A stretch of 64,000 nucleotides of DNA from Clavibacter phaseoli (GTDB lineage: Bacteria > Actinomycetota > Actinomycetes > Actinomycetales > Microbacteriaceae). The notes beneath the pieces are model-generated. The model ran no database searches and was not told where the DNA came from. It saw only the letters and a list, made by a program, of their open reading frames with translations. Position numbers and translations under genes: made by a program. The stretch spans positions 2,294,001 to 2,358,000 of the forward strand of contig NZ_CP040786.1 in assembly GCF_021922925.1 (NCBI RefSeq), in the 5' to 3' direction. This document shows positions 43,986-53,024 of the stretch, piece after piece. Every line of letters begins with the position of its first letter. Positions within the stretch are counted from its first letter, which is position 1.

Positions 43986-46157
43986 GTGAGCACCTCCAAG
44001 CCCGAAGAGCACGCCCCCGACGTCGACCTCGCGGCCGGCGTCGACGCCGCGCCGCCGCTCGACGCCTCCCGCCCCTACCGCACCGGGATCCGCCCGGGCG
44101 TCAGCCGCCGCACCGTCCTGCTCGGCGGCGCGGCCGCGATCATGGCCGGCGTCGCCGCGGGATCCGCCGCCGGGGCGCCCGGCGCCGCGACGGCCGCCGC
44201 GGCCACCCGCCGGAACCTCACCCGCAGCATCCGCGACGTCGAGCACGTCGTGATCCTCATGCAGGAGAACCGCTCGTTCGACCACTACTACGGCACCCTC
44301 CCGGGCGTCCGCGGCTTCGGCGACAAGCAGGCCGTGGAGCTCCCCGGCGGCGGCACCGTCTTCGCGCAGCCCGACGCGAGCCGGGTCGACGGCGGCCGCA
44401 TGCTGCCCTTCCCGCTCGACTCGTCCCGCTACAACGCGCAGGGAGCCGGCGGCCTCGACCACTCCTGGAAGGGCGGGCACCAGGCCTGGAACCAGGGCGC
44501 CTGGGACAACTGGGTCGTCGCGAAGAGCGAGCAGACCATGGGCTACTTCACGAAGGACGACCTCCCCTTCCACCACGCGCTCGCCTCCGCCTTCACGATC
44601 GCGGACCACTACCACTGCTCGCTCATCGGCCCGACGACCCCCAACCGCCTCTACCAGTGGACCGGGACGATCGACCCCCGCGGGACGGCTGGCGGACCGG
44701 CCATCGACAACCCCGACGACTACGCCCCCGTCTTCGCCTGGACCACGTACCCCGAGCGCCTGCGGGAGGCCGGGATCACCTGGAAGACGTACGCGAACGA
44801 CGAGGTCGGCGACGAGGGGACGCACCCCTACGTGGGCGACTACGGCGACAACCCGCTGTGGCTGTTCCAGCAGTACCACGACGCGCTCGCGTCCTCGGAT
44901 CCCGCGACGCGCCAGCTCGCGCTCGACGGCGGGCTCCACGACGGGTGGCAGCCCGACTCCGGCAAGGGCCTCGACGTCACGCACCTGCTCGAGGAGTTCG
45001 GCCGCGACGCCGCGGCGGGCACGCTGCCGCAGGTGTCGTACGTCGTGGCGCCGTACGGCTGGAGCGAGCACCCGAAGGCCAGCCCCGACTACGGCGCGCA
45101 CTACACGAACGCCGTGATCCAGGCGCTCATGAGCAACCCGGACACCTGGGCGCGCACGGTGCTCCTCCTCAACTACGACGAGAACGACGGCTACTTCGAC
45201 CACCAGCTGCCGCCGCTCGCCGAGCCCGGCACGGCCGACGAGTACGTCGACGGCCTGCCCATCGGCTACGGCACGCGCGTGCCGCTCACGGTGGTGTCGC
45301 CCTGGAGCCGCGGGGGCTGGGTCGACTCGCAGGTGTTCGACCACACCTCGGTGATCCGCTTCCTCGAGACCTGGACGGGCGTGCACGAGCCCAACATCTC
45401 CGAGTGGCGGCGCACGATCTCGGGCGACCTCACGTCGTGCTTCGACTTCGCGCACCCGGACTTCTCGATCCCGTCGGCCCGGGAGGTGCTGCCGATGACC
45501 GCCACGCAGGCGCTCGTCGCGGCCGCCGACGCCGACATGGCGAAGCCGCCGGTGCGCGAGCCCGCCGTGGGCGCGCAGCGGATGCCCGAGCAGGAGGACG
45601 GCGCCATGCGGCACCGCCCGCTCCCCTACCGGCAGGACGCGGACGTCTCCGTCGACCGCGCGAGCGGCCGGGTCACGCTGACGATGCGCAACCGCGGCCG
45701 ACAGGGCGTCTCGCACCAGGTGTTCCCGAACATCGCGCTGCCGTTCGCGTCGACGCCCTTCACCGTGGCGCCGCGCGGGACGGCCGCCTACGCGTGGGAC
45801 AGCGCCGCGCATGCGGGCGCCTACGACTTCAGCGTCTACGGGCCGGACCGGTTCCTCCGCCGCTTCGCCGGCACGGTGGTCGCGGCGGGGAAGGCCGACG
45901 TGCCCGTGCCCCGGGTCACGGCCGAGACGATCCCGGGCGGCAAGGGCCTCCTGCGGCTCACGCTCGTGAACGACGGGAGCCCCTCGGCGCGCTTCGCGCT
46001 CACGGCCGACGACTTCATCACGCGCGAGCGGCACGAGACGGTGAAGCCCGGACGGAGCGCGACGGTCGACTGGCGCGTGGACGAATGGGGCTACTACGAC
46101 GTGGTGGTCACCGCCGAGGGCGGCTTCCGCCACCGGTACGCGGGTCGCGTGGAGTAG
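43986..46157 (+). CDS. Tat-exported phosphocholine-type phospholipase C
   Basis: 723 residues. A twin-arginine signal (VSRRTVLLGGAAAIM, about 38-52) is followed by the alkaline-phosphatase-superfamily PLC core: HVVILMQENRSFDHYYGTLPG, HYHCSLIGPTTPNR, LNYDENDGYFDHQLPP and YGTRVPLTVVSPWSRGG. Two C-terminal beta domains (DUF756 type, about 530-715) complete it. It is secreted and hydrolyses phospholipid headgroups; a role in host membrane damage or phosphate acquisition is inference. GTG start with AGGAAGAAGGA upstream. Confidence 0.92.
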   Translation: MSTSKPEEHAPDVDLAAGVDAAPPLDASRPYRTGIRPGVSRRTVLLGGAAAIMAGVAAGSAAGAPGAATAAAATRRNLTRSIRDVEHVVILMQENRSFDHYYGTLPGVRGFGDKQAVELPGGGTVFAQPDASRVDGGRMLPFPLDSSRYNAQGAGGLDHSWKGGHQAWNQGAWDNWVVAKSEQTMGYFTKDDLPFHHALASAFTIADHYHCSLIGPTTPNRLYQWTGTIDPRGTAGGPAIDNPDDYAPVFAWTTYPERLREAGITWKTYANDEVGDEGTHPYVGDYGDNPLWLFQQYHDALASSDPATRQLALDGGLHDGWQPDSGKGLDVTHLLEEFGRDAAAGTLPQVSYVVAPYGWSEHPKASPDYGAHYTNAVIQALMSNPDTWARTVLLLNYDENDGYFDHQLPPLAEPGTADEYVDGLPIGYGTRVPLTVVSPWSRGGWVDSQVFDHTSVIRFLETWTGVHEPNISEWRRTISGDLTSCFDFAHPDFSIPSAREVLPMTATQALVAAADADMAKPPVREPAVGAQRMPEQEDGAMRHRPLPYRQDADVSVDRASGRVTLTMRNRGRQGVSHQVFPNIALPFASTPFTVAPRGTAAYAWDSAAHAGAYDFSVYGPDRFLRRFAGTVVAAGKADVPVPRVTAETIPGGKGLLRLTLVNDGSPSARFALTADDFITRERHETVKPGRSATVDWRVDEWGYYDVVVTAEGGFRHRYAGRVE

Positions 46158-46172
46158 CGCCGCCGGGCGCAC

Positions 46173-46213
46173 GACGACGCCGGCCGGTCCCGTGGGGGCC
46201 GGCCGGCGTCGTC
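46173..46213. terminator. Bidirectional terminator after the phospholipase gene
   Basis: GACGACGCCGGCCGG (from 46173) pairs with CCGGCCGGCGTCGTC (to 46213), extended by a G-T and C-G pairs; between converging PLC and TetR genes. Confidence 0.8.
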
Positions 46214-46250
46214 CTGCGCGGGGCGCGTCAGGCGCGAGGCGCGGAGCGCG

Positions 46251-46976
46251 TCAGGCGCGGGCGCGGTCCCGATCCGCGGAGGCGTCGTCCGCGTCGCCGC
46301 GCGCCGGCCCGAGGTGCGCCTCCGACGCATCCGGGCGGCCCTCCTCCACGAGCGCCAGGTCGAGCGGTCGGGCGGCGCGCACGACGACCTCGGCGTCGGC
46401 GAGCCCCAGCTGGGTGAGCAGCGGGATCCAGAGGCCGCGCAGCCGCTCGAGCTGGTCCCCGTCCGGCGCGCTGGGCGAACGGTACGAGAGCACGCCGAAG
46501 GTCGCGCTGAGCAGCACGTCCACGACGGCGTCGAGGTCGGCGACGCGGACGCCCTGGACCGCGAGCTCCGCCTCCAGGTGGGCCCGGGTGAACCGCCACA
46601 CGTCGAAGCGGCGCTCGACGGCGAGGCCGAGGCGCGGCATGTCCTGCAGGAGGCGGATGGCGCCGGCGGCGACCGGGCAGACCTCGACCGTGCGCGCGGC
46701 GGTGAGGAGGAAGACGACGAGCTCGGGCAGCGCGCCCGGACGGTCGAGCGCCGCCTCGATGCGGAGCCAGCGGTCCTCCTGGTCCTCGACGACCGCGCCC
46801 GCGAGGCGCTCCTTGGACGCGAAGAGGTGGTACCCGATGGCGGACTTCGGCTTGCCCATCGCCTCGGCCACCCGCGAGAACGACGTGCCCTCGTAGCCGT
46901 GGGCCGCGAACTGCGCGCCCGCCGCCTCGACGATCTCGCGCCGAGCCCGGGAGACCGCCGCCTGCCGCTGGTTCAT
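46251..46976 (-). CDS. TetR-family regulator (gamma-butyrolactone-receptor-like)
   Basis: 241 residues. N-terminal HTH: IVEAAGAQFAAHGYEGTSFSRVAEAMGKPKSAIGYHLFASKERL (quoted by parts), with the layout of the ScbR/ArpA-like group. The ligand domain includes CPVAAGAIRLLQDMPRLG. The last 30 residues are charged and Asp-rich. ATG 46976 follows GGGAGCGAC. It is divergent from the secreted protein at 47215, and a perfect inverted repeat lies between them (47089-47106). Confidence 0.85.
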   Translation of the reverse strand: MNQRQAAVSRARREIVEAAGAQFAAHGYEGTSFSRVAEAMGKPKSAIGYHLFASKERLAGAVVEDQEDRWLRIEAALDRPGALPELVVFLLTAARTVEVCPVAAGAIRLLQDMPRLGLAVERRFDVWRFTRAHLEAELAVQGVRVADLDAVVDVLLSATFGVLSYRSPSAPDGDQLERLRGLWIPLLTQLGLADAEVVVRAARPLDLALVEEGRPDASEAHLGPARGDADDASADRDRARA

Positions 46977-47088
46977 GTCGCTCCCGTCCGCTCCCGAACA
47001 GGAGTCGAGGGAGGCTACCCGCGCGGATCGACGGGAGGGCGACGCCCGGGTGAACGGACGGCGCCGCGTCACCCTCGCGCGAGGGCTC

Positions 47089-47106
47089 GTCAGACGAGCG
47101 TCTGAC
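47089..47106. promoter_or_regulatory. Candidate TetR operator
   Basis: GTCAGAC-GAGC-GTCTGAC, exact 7-base arms and 4-base centre, in the 238-base divergent gap between tetR and the secreted-protein gene. Size and symmetry are typical of TetR-family operators. Confidence 0.6.
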
Positions 47107-47214
47107 ATGCACGCGGCGTTCACCGGGACGTAGGCCATCGACCCCGGAGCGTGGGGATCCCCGCCCTACCGTGCTCGCGGGGCGACGGTCGCCCCTCGAT
47201 GCGGAAGGTCAGCC

Positions 47215-47919
47215 ATGTCCCTCGCATCACCCGCAGCCCCGATCCGCTCCCGCCGCCCCGTCCGCCTGCTCGCCGCCGCGGCCACCGCCACCGCGGTCGC
47301 GCTGTTCGCGATGGGCGCCGGCGACGCCGCCCAGGCCGCCCCCGCCCACCTCGAGCAGTCGGTCGTGGCGTCCTCCCTCCTGGACGGCACGTTCGAGCAC
47401 GGCGTGAAGAGCGGCAGGATCACCGCCGACCAGCTCGCCACCGTCGCGACCGAGGGCGTGGTCGTCGGCGGCCAGCGCATCGAGGCGTGGGCCGCGAAGG
47501 GCGAGAGCCACGCGCAGGTGGCCGCCGAGATCCGCGCCGAGATCGCCGACACCGCGCCGTCGCGCGCCCACGCGGTGGAGGACGCGGCGATCCAGCGGAC
47601 CCTCGCCTCCCCGGACGGCCGACCCGTCACGAAGACGCAGGTCATCGAGGAGGGCGACGTCGGCGGCGTCACCGAGTCCACGTGGTTCTGGAGCAACCAC
47701 TCGTGGCACATCTCCGGCGGCATCGTGAAGACGATCATCGCGGTGGGCCTCGCGGCGTACCTCGGCACGGTGTGCATCACGCTCGACCTGTCGAAGCTCT
47801 CCTGCGTCGCGCTCGGCGTGCTCGTCACGGGCCTCGGCGAGTACCTGAAGAGCACGAGCTGCGGCCAGGGCTACTGGTTCGACTTCCCGAAGGTGTGGAA
47901 GTCGCACTGCGGCGGATGA
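47215..47919 (+). CDS. Secreted protein with cysteine-containing hydrophobic C-terminus
   Basis: 234 residues. Sec signal peptide: basic start, hydrophobic core AAAATATAVALFAMG, likely cleavage after AQA near residue 42. A helical middle follows, then a C-terminal 75-residue part with Trp-rich WFWSNHSWHIS. Two hydrophobic stretches and four Cys (187, 197, 216, 232) end in SHCGG. This tail resembles membrane-active peptides or bacteriocin-like domains, but I recognise no family. GGAAGG precedes the ATG. Confidence 0.75.
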   Translation: MSLASPAAPIRSRRPVRLLAAAATATAVALFAMGAGDAAQAAPAHLEQSVVASSLLDGTFEHGVKSGRITADQLATVATEGVVVGGQRIEAWAAKGESHAQVAAEIRAEIADTAPSRAHAVEDAAIQRTLASPDGRPVTKTQVIEEGDVGGVTESTWFWSNHSWHISGGIVKTIIAVGLAAYLGTVCITLDLSKLSCVALGVLVTGLGEYLKSTSCGQGYWFDFPKVWKSHCGG

Positions 47920-47950
47920 TCGCCGACCCGGTCGACCGACCGGGACGTGG

Positions 47951-47980
47951 GGCGGCGGGCTGGATCTCCAGCCCGCCGCC
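47951..47980 (+). terminator. Terminator of the secreted-protein gene
   Basis: Perfect 13-bp stem GGCGGCGGGCTGG (47951-47963) / CCAGCCCGCCGCC (47968-47980), loop ATCT. Confidence 0.78.
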
Positions 47981-48020
47981 TCGTCGCATGCGGCGGGCAT
48001 GCCCCGTCCTCCACAGGTAG

Positions 48021-48049
48021 TGAGAACGATTCTCAATCAGGGATAGCAT
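48021..48049 (+). promoter_or_regulatory. Zur/Fur-type metal box over the S53 operon promoter
   Basis: TGAGAACGATTCTCA (48021-48035) is an exact 6-3-6 inverted repeat of the actinobacterial Zur (or Fur) type. It overlaps the expected -35 position of the -10 TAGCAT (48044-48049), the normal place for a repressor. Zur is the more likely partner by resemblance to TGAAAATGATTTTCA-like sites. Confidence 0.7.
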
Positions 48050-48096
48050 CCGCACGCGCCATCGCGCACTCCCCCTGAACCGAAGCTGGATCCCGC

Positions 48097-50115
48097 ATGC
48101 CCTCACGCCCCTCGTCCCTCCCACCCGTCACGGCCCACGGGCCCGCTGAGCGCCCGCCGACGGAGGGCCGGATCCGCGCCCTCGCCCGATACCCGCAGTC
48201 ACGTCGCGCACGCGCCGTCGCGCTCGGCACGGGCGCCGTCGCCCTCGTGGCCGTCGCGGCGCTCGTCGCGAACGCCCTGACCGGCACCGGATCCGCGTCC
48301 GCCGACGCGTCCGCGTCGGCCGACCCGGCTGTCGCCCGCGCCGCCTCCGGCCTCCGCGCGCTCGACGGGTCGGCCCCGTCGTGGCCCGCCGCCGCGTCCC
48401 CTGCCCGCATCGGCGACGCACCGGACGACGCGACCGTCGCGCTCACGGTGCTGCTGGATCCGGCTCGCCCCGACGCCGCGCCCGCCGTGGCGGCATGGCT
48501 GCGCGACCGCGGCCTCGACGTGGGCGACGCGCGCGGCGAGGTGTCGGCGCTGCCCGTCTCCGGCACGCTGGCGCTCGCCTCGCGCGCCTTCGACACCGCG
48601 TTCGCCCGGTTCCGCGTCGACGGCCGGGAGGTCGTCGCCCCCGAGCGGACCCTCGCCGTGCCGGCCGCCCTCGACGCCGTGCGCGGCGTCGCCGGCACCG
48701 TGCAGGGCGACGTGCTGATGCCGACGGACGCCGAGGCCGACGACGCGCAGGCGCCCGCCGACGCGCACGCGACCGACGCCGCGAGCCCCGTGCCGGCGCC
48801 GATCCCCGGGCAGGCATCCGGCGGATCCCCCGCCTCGTCCGCCGACGACGGCACGTGCGCCGCCTGGTGGGGTCAGCGCCTCACCGACGCGTGGCCCGCG
48901 TCCGTCGACGTGGCCCACCGCTCGAACTCGCTCTGCGGCTACGGCCCGGCCCAGCTGCGGCGCGTGGACGACGTCCCCGCCGAGGACCGCGGCGCGGGCG
49001 CGACCATCGCGATCGTCGCCGCCTACGACGACCCGGACACCCAGGCCGACACCGACACCTACTCCCGCGCGGTCGGCGAGCCCGCCTTCACGGCCGGCCA
49101 GTACCGCGACCACCCGTCCGCCTCGCCGCGCACCGGCATCTGCGGCGGCCCCACGGCCTGGACCGACGAGCAGCACCTCGACGTGCAGGCCGTCCACGCG
49201 ATGGCGCCCGACGCCGCGGTCTCCTACTGGGGCGCCGACGACTGCACGAGCACGAGCCTCTACACGAGGATCCTCGACGCGGCCGAGGACGGGCCCGACG
49301 TGATCAGCCTCTCCTTCGGCGCGATGGAGGGCCTCGACACCGCCGACGACCGCGAGCTGCTGAACCGGGTGCTCGTGGAGGCCGCGGCCCGCGACGTGTC
49401 GGTCTTCGCCTCGACCGGGAACGACGGCGACTACAGCGGCGTCGGCGACCACGGCGGGAACGCCACCGTGGCGTCGCCCGCGTCGAGCCCGTACGTCACC
49501 GCGGTCGGCGCGACCAGCACCGGCCTCGCCGAGGACGGATCCATCGCCGTCGAGGCGGGCTGGGAGACGGAGACGCGCTTCGCCCGCAACGGCGCCCTGA
49601 TCCCGCCGGGCTTCGCGTTCGGCGCGGGCGGCGGCCAGTCGGCCGAGTACGCGCGTCCCACGTGGCAGGCCGACCGGCTCGCCGTCGCGGGCACCGGCCG
49701 GCTCCTGCCGGACGTGGCCTCGCTCGGGGATCCGGAAACGGGCTTCATCACCTACGGCCCGCACAAGGGCCGCACCGAGTACGCGGCGCACGGCGGCACG
49801 AGCCTCGCGACGCCGATGGTCGCCTCCATGGTGGCGATCTCGAAGGCCGTGACCGGCCGCCGCTTCGGGCTCGCGAGCCCCTGGCTCTCCGCGCTGATGG
49901 GCACGAGCGCGCTGCGCGACGTGCAGCCCGCGTCCGCCGCGACATGGTCGCCGCGCGGCCCGTCGGCGGGGGCGCTGTGGCCCGAGACGCTCTTCATGTG
50001 GGACACGGGGAGGCAGGGGCTGCGCTCCGCCCCCGGCTGGGACGACGTGACCGGGGCCGGCGTGCCCGCGGGTCGCGCGTTCATCGAGGGCCTCGGCGCG
50101 GGAGCCGCGCGATGA
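48097..50115 (+). CDS. S53 (sedolisin/kumamolisin) family serine peptidase
   Basis: 672 residues. A single membrane or signal-anchor segment (about 47-67) is followed by a pro-kumamolisin activation domain (about 100-230) and the catalytic domain. Catalytic Glu358 and Asp362 lie in DEQHLDVQ, and Ser569 lies in GGTSLATPM. The oxyanion position, Asp in most S53 enzymes, reads Asn442 (STGNDGD). It is a secreted or surface acid peptidase. Overlaps the LPXTG gene by 4 bases; metal box upstream. Confidence 0.88.
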   Translation: MPSRPSSLPPVTAHGPAERPPTEGRIRALARYPQSRRARAVALGTGAVALVAVAALVANALTGTGSASADASASADPAVARAASGLRALDGSAPSWPAAASPARIGDAPDDATVALTVLLDPARPDAAPAVAAWLRDRGLDVGDARGEVSALPVSGTLALASRAFDTAFARFRVDGREVVAPERTLAVPAALDAVRGVAGTVQGDVLMPTDAEADDAQAPADAHATDAASPVPAPIPGQASGGSPASSADDGTCAAWWGQRLTDAWPASVDVAHRSNSLCGYGPAQLRRVDDVPAEDRGAGATIAIVAAYDDPDTQADTDTYSRAVGEPAFTAGQYRDHPSASPRTGICGGPTAWTDEQHLDVQAVHAMAPDAAVSYWGADDCTSTSLYTRILDAAEDGPDVISLSFGAMEGLDTADDRELLNRVLVEAAARDVSVFASTGNDGDYSGVGDHGGNATVASPASSPYVTAVGATSTGLAEDGSIAVEAGWETETRFARNGALIPPGFAFGAGGGQSAEYARPTWQADRLAVAGTGRLLPDVASLGDPETGFITYGPHKGRTEYAAHGGTSLATPMVASMVAISKAVTGRRFGLASPWLSALMGTSALRDVQPASAATWSPRGPSAGALWPETLFMWDTGRQGLRSAPGWDDVTGAGVPAGRAFIEGLGAGAAR

Positions 50116-52955
50116 GCCGGGTGACGCGCGGGTCGCGCTCCTCCCTCGGTCTCGTCGGCGCGACCGGCGCCGTGGCGCTCGCGGCGCTCCTCGCCCTCGG
50201 CGGCCTCGCGCCCCTCGCGGCGCACGCGGCCGACGTCGTTCTCGCGCGCGCCTCGGGCGTGGAGATCATCGACATCGACGGCGACACGCTCACCGCGGCC
50301 ACGCCGCTCGCGGAGTGGACCTCGGGCGCCGCGGTGGCGCGCACCGCCGCCTCCACCGGCGACGTCCTGAAGCTCAACACGACGCGCACGACCGGGCTCT
50401 CGTCCACCGCCGGTCCCACCGGCGCGACCAGCGCCATCGCGAGCGGCGAATTCACCCTCCGGGACCGCCCCGCGATCGTGTTCTCCGGCCTCACCGTGGC
50501 GTGCACGCCCGGCGGCACTCCCGCCGTGCACCTCGAGCGGCTGACGATCGGCGGCGTGGACGTGACCGCGGACGCGAACACGACGCCGGGCTGGTCGCGC
50601 GACCTGCCGGAGTCGGTCTACGGCGCGACCCGCGTCATCGTCGGATCCACCGCGAAGGCCGACGACGGATCCGTGACCACCGTCGGCATCGACGTGGAGG
50701 CGGGGCCCGGGGCGTCGGAGATCTGGCGCGTCCGCGCCGGATCCGTGACGTGCGCGGGTGCGGCGGCGTCGATCCCGACGCCCACGCCGACTCCGACGCC
50801 CCGTCCCGCGCCGACGCCCGCGCCGCAGCCGACGCCGGAGCCCGACCCCACGCCCGCCCCGGATCCGACCCCCGCACCGGACCCCGCTCCCGCGACCGGC
50901 CGCGTCGCGACCGGAGTCACGGTCACGGCCCCCGACGGCACGCGCATCATCGACGGGCAGCCGCGCGTCGAGGGCCTCGACCGCAGGGCCTCCGTCGACG
51001 CGCTCGACGCGACGGACGGATCCGCGGACCACGCCGCATCCGTGCGCGTCGAGACCGGCGCGGACGGCACCACCACGATCGGCGTCGGCTCGTTCGAGCA
51101 GCTGCCCGGCGCGCGCGACGACCCGCTCGCCGAGTACCGCTGGACGGCGTTCCGCGTCTACGGGCTCACCGCCACGGTCACGCCCGCGGGCGGCGTCACG
51201 ACCGAGTTCCAGGATCCGGGCAGCGCCGTCTTCGTCGACGGCCGCTGGATCGACACCACCACCGATCTGTACACGGGCGTCGACGAGCAGGGCGCGCCCC
51301 GCGTCACCGTCGCGTTCGGCGAGCACGAGACGGCGGCCGACGGCACCGTCACGGTCACCGCCGTGCACTACCGCGACCTCACGGGCGCGCACCCGGACGT
51401 GCGCCTCGGCACGGTCGTCGTGCCGCCCGCGGCCGGGCAGGTCGTGGGCGCGTACGGCGTCGGCGTCACCGCGGCCGACGGCACGGTGCTCGTCGCGCCG
51501 CAGCCGGCCGCGACCGTCGCCGCGCCGCACGCCGCGGCGGACGCCGTGACCGGGACGGGGACGGATCCCGACACCGCGTCGGCCGTCGCCGTCGACCTCG
51601 GCACGGGCGACGCCGCGGGCACCGCCACGGTCGACGTGGGCGCGTTCCGCCAGGTGCCGGATGCCTCCACGGATCCGCTCGCCGACTACCGCTGGCCGGC
51701 CCTCCGGGTCAACGGCCTGCACGCGGCGGTCTCCGCCGCGGGCGCCATGACCGTGTCCTTCGCGGATGCCGGGAACGCGGTCTTCGTGAACGGGGTCTGG
51801 ATCGACACCACCACCGACCTCTACACGGGCGTCGACGAGACCGGGATGCCGCGCGTCGAGGTCCGTTTCGGCGAGCGGTCGGTCGCCGCGGACGGGACGG
51901 TGACGCTCACGGCGCTGCACTACCGCGACCTCACCGGCCGCCACCCCGAGGTGCAGCTGGGCGTCGTGACCGTGGCGGCGGGCAGCGGGACGGCTCCTGC
52001 GCCGGATCCGTCGCCGACGCCCGTCGTGATCGTGCCGGACACCGCGCCCACCGGCTGGTCGGCCTACGGGATCCGGGCGACCGGGCCGAGCGCCGTGGCG
52101 GCGACGCCCGTGGCGCGGCCGGACGGCGCGGTGGACACGGCGGGCACGTCCGCGGCTTCCCCGTCCGCTGCCTCGCCGTCCGCCCTCGCGCCCGACACGC
52201 TCACCACCCCGCACGCGGCGACCGCGTCCGGCGCGACGGTCGCATCGGCCGCCGCGGCCGACCCGGCCACCACCGCGGGCGACGGCGCCGCGGGCCAGAT
52301 CCGCGCCTCGGGCATCCGCCTGGCCTCGAGCAGCGGATCCGGCAGCGCCGCCATCGACGACGTCGCGCTCTACCCGGGCAGCCGCCTGGCCGTCGCGATC
52401 CGGGGCCTCCGGGTCGAGGTCGCCGACGGCGCCGTGCGCGTCTCGAGCGACGGCGGCAGCATCGCGGGTGCCGCGCTCGCGGCCGGGAACATCGCCCCGG
52501 GCACGCGGTTCGCGCTGCCCGACGGCGGATCCGCGGTGCTCGCCGAGGACGTGACCGCGGGCCCGTCCCGCACGGTCACGGGCCTGCACCTGGTCGACGC
52601 GTCCGGCCTCGACGCGGACGTGTCCGCTGCGGTGGTCACGACGGCCGCGGTGGCGGTCGACCCGGCGGGCTCGGGATCCGGGTCCGCCCCGGGCGCGGGC
52701 ACCGGCACCGGCACACCGTCCGGCGGCACGGCCTCCGCCGGCACGGGCGCGCTCTCCCCCGGCGCGCTGTCGGCCGACGGGTCGAGTCCTGCCGGCACGT
52801 CGGGCGCCTCCCTCCGCGGTTCGCTGCCGCGCACCGGATCCTCGCCCGCGTCGACGCTCGCCCTCGCGGCGCTGCTGCTGGTCGTCGGGTCCGCGGCCGC
52901 GCTCGATGCCCGACGCCGCCGACACGCGCGACTGACCCGCCCCGCGCGCGCCTGA
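50112..52955 (+). CDS. LPXTG-anchored repeat surface protein
   Basis: 947 residues: signal peptide ending APLAAHA near residue 40; an N-terminal domain with a Cys pair; a Pro/Thr linker (about 221-262); two homologous repeats of about 180 residues, each with YRW(T/P)A(F/L)RV, GxW IDTTTDLYTGVDE and LHYRDLTG-type segments; a third C-terminal beta region. LPRTG (905-909), a hydrophobic span and an Arg-rich tail form a sortase sorting signal. Wall-anchored. Translationally coupled to the S53 peptidase and under the same metal box. Ligand unknown; not recognisably HtaA. Confidence 0.85.
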   Translation: MSRVTRGSRSSLGLVGATGAVALAALLALGGLAPLAAHAADVVLARASGVEIIDIDGDTLTAATPLAEWTSGAAVARTAASTGDVLKLNTTRTTGLSSTAGPTGATSAIASGEFTLRDRPAIVFSGLTVACTPGGTPAVHLERLTIGGVDVTADANTTPGWSRDLPESVYGATRVIVGSTAKADDGSVTTVGIDVEAGPGASEIWRVRAGSVTCAGAAASIPTPTPTPTPRPAPTPAPQPTPEPDPTPAPDPTPAPDPAPATGRVATGVTVTAPDGTRIIDGQPRVEGLDRRASVDALDATDGSADHAASVRVETGADGTTTIGVGSFEQLPGARDDPLAEYRWTAFRVYGLTATVTPAGGVTTEFQDPGSAVFVDGRWIDTTTDLYTGVDEQGAPRVTVAFGEHETAADGTVTVTAVHYRDLTGAHPDVRLGTVVVPPAAGQVVGAYGVGVTAADGTVLVAPQPAATVAAPHAAADAVTGTGTDPDTASAVAVDLGTGDAAGTATVDVGAFRQVPDASTDPLADYRWPALRVNGLHAAVSAAGAMTVSFADAGNAVFVNGVWIDTTTDLYTGVDETGMPRVEVRFGERSVAADGTVTLTALHYRDLTGRHPEVQLGVVTVAAGSGTAPAPDPSPTPVVIVPDTAPTGWSAYGIRATGPSAVAATPVARPDGAVDTAGTSAASPSAASPSALAPDTLTTPHAATASGATVASAAAADPATTAGDGAAGQIRASGIRLASSSGSGSAAIDDVALYPGSRLAVAIRGLRVEVADGAVRVSSDGGSIAGAALAAGNIAPGTRFALPDGGSAVLAEDVTAGPSRTVTGLHLVDASGLDADVSAAVVTTAAVAVDPAGSGSGSAPGAGTGTGTPSGGTASAGTGALSPGALSADGSSPAGTSGASLRGSLPRTGSSPASTLALAALLLVVGSAAALDARRRRHARLTRPARA

Positions 52956-53024
52956 CCCGGCGCCGCGCACGACGCACCACCGCCGCCCTCCGTCCCGCGC
53001 CCGCGGGCCGGAGGGCGGCGTGCG

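Noticed and set aside
50112..52955. HtaA-type heme-binding domains in the LPXTG protein
   Set aside because: The metal box and surface anchoring suggested it, but I see no sequence pattern I can match to HtaA repeats, so the ligand is left open.
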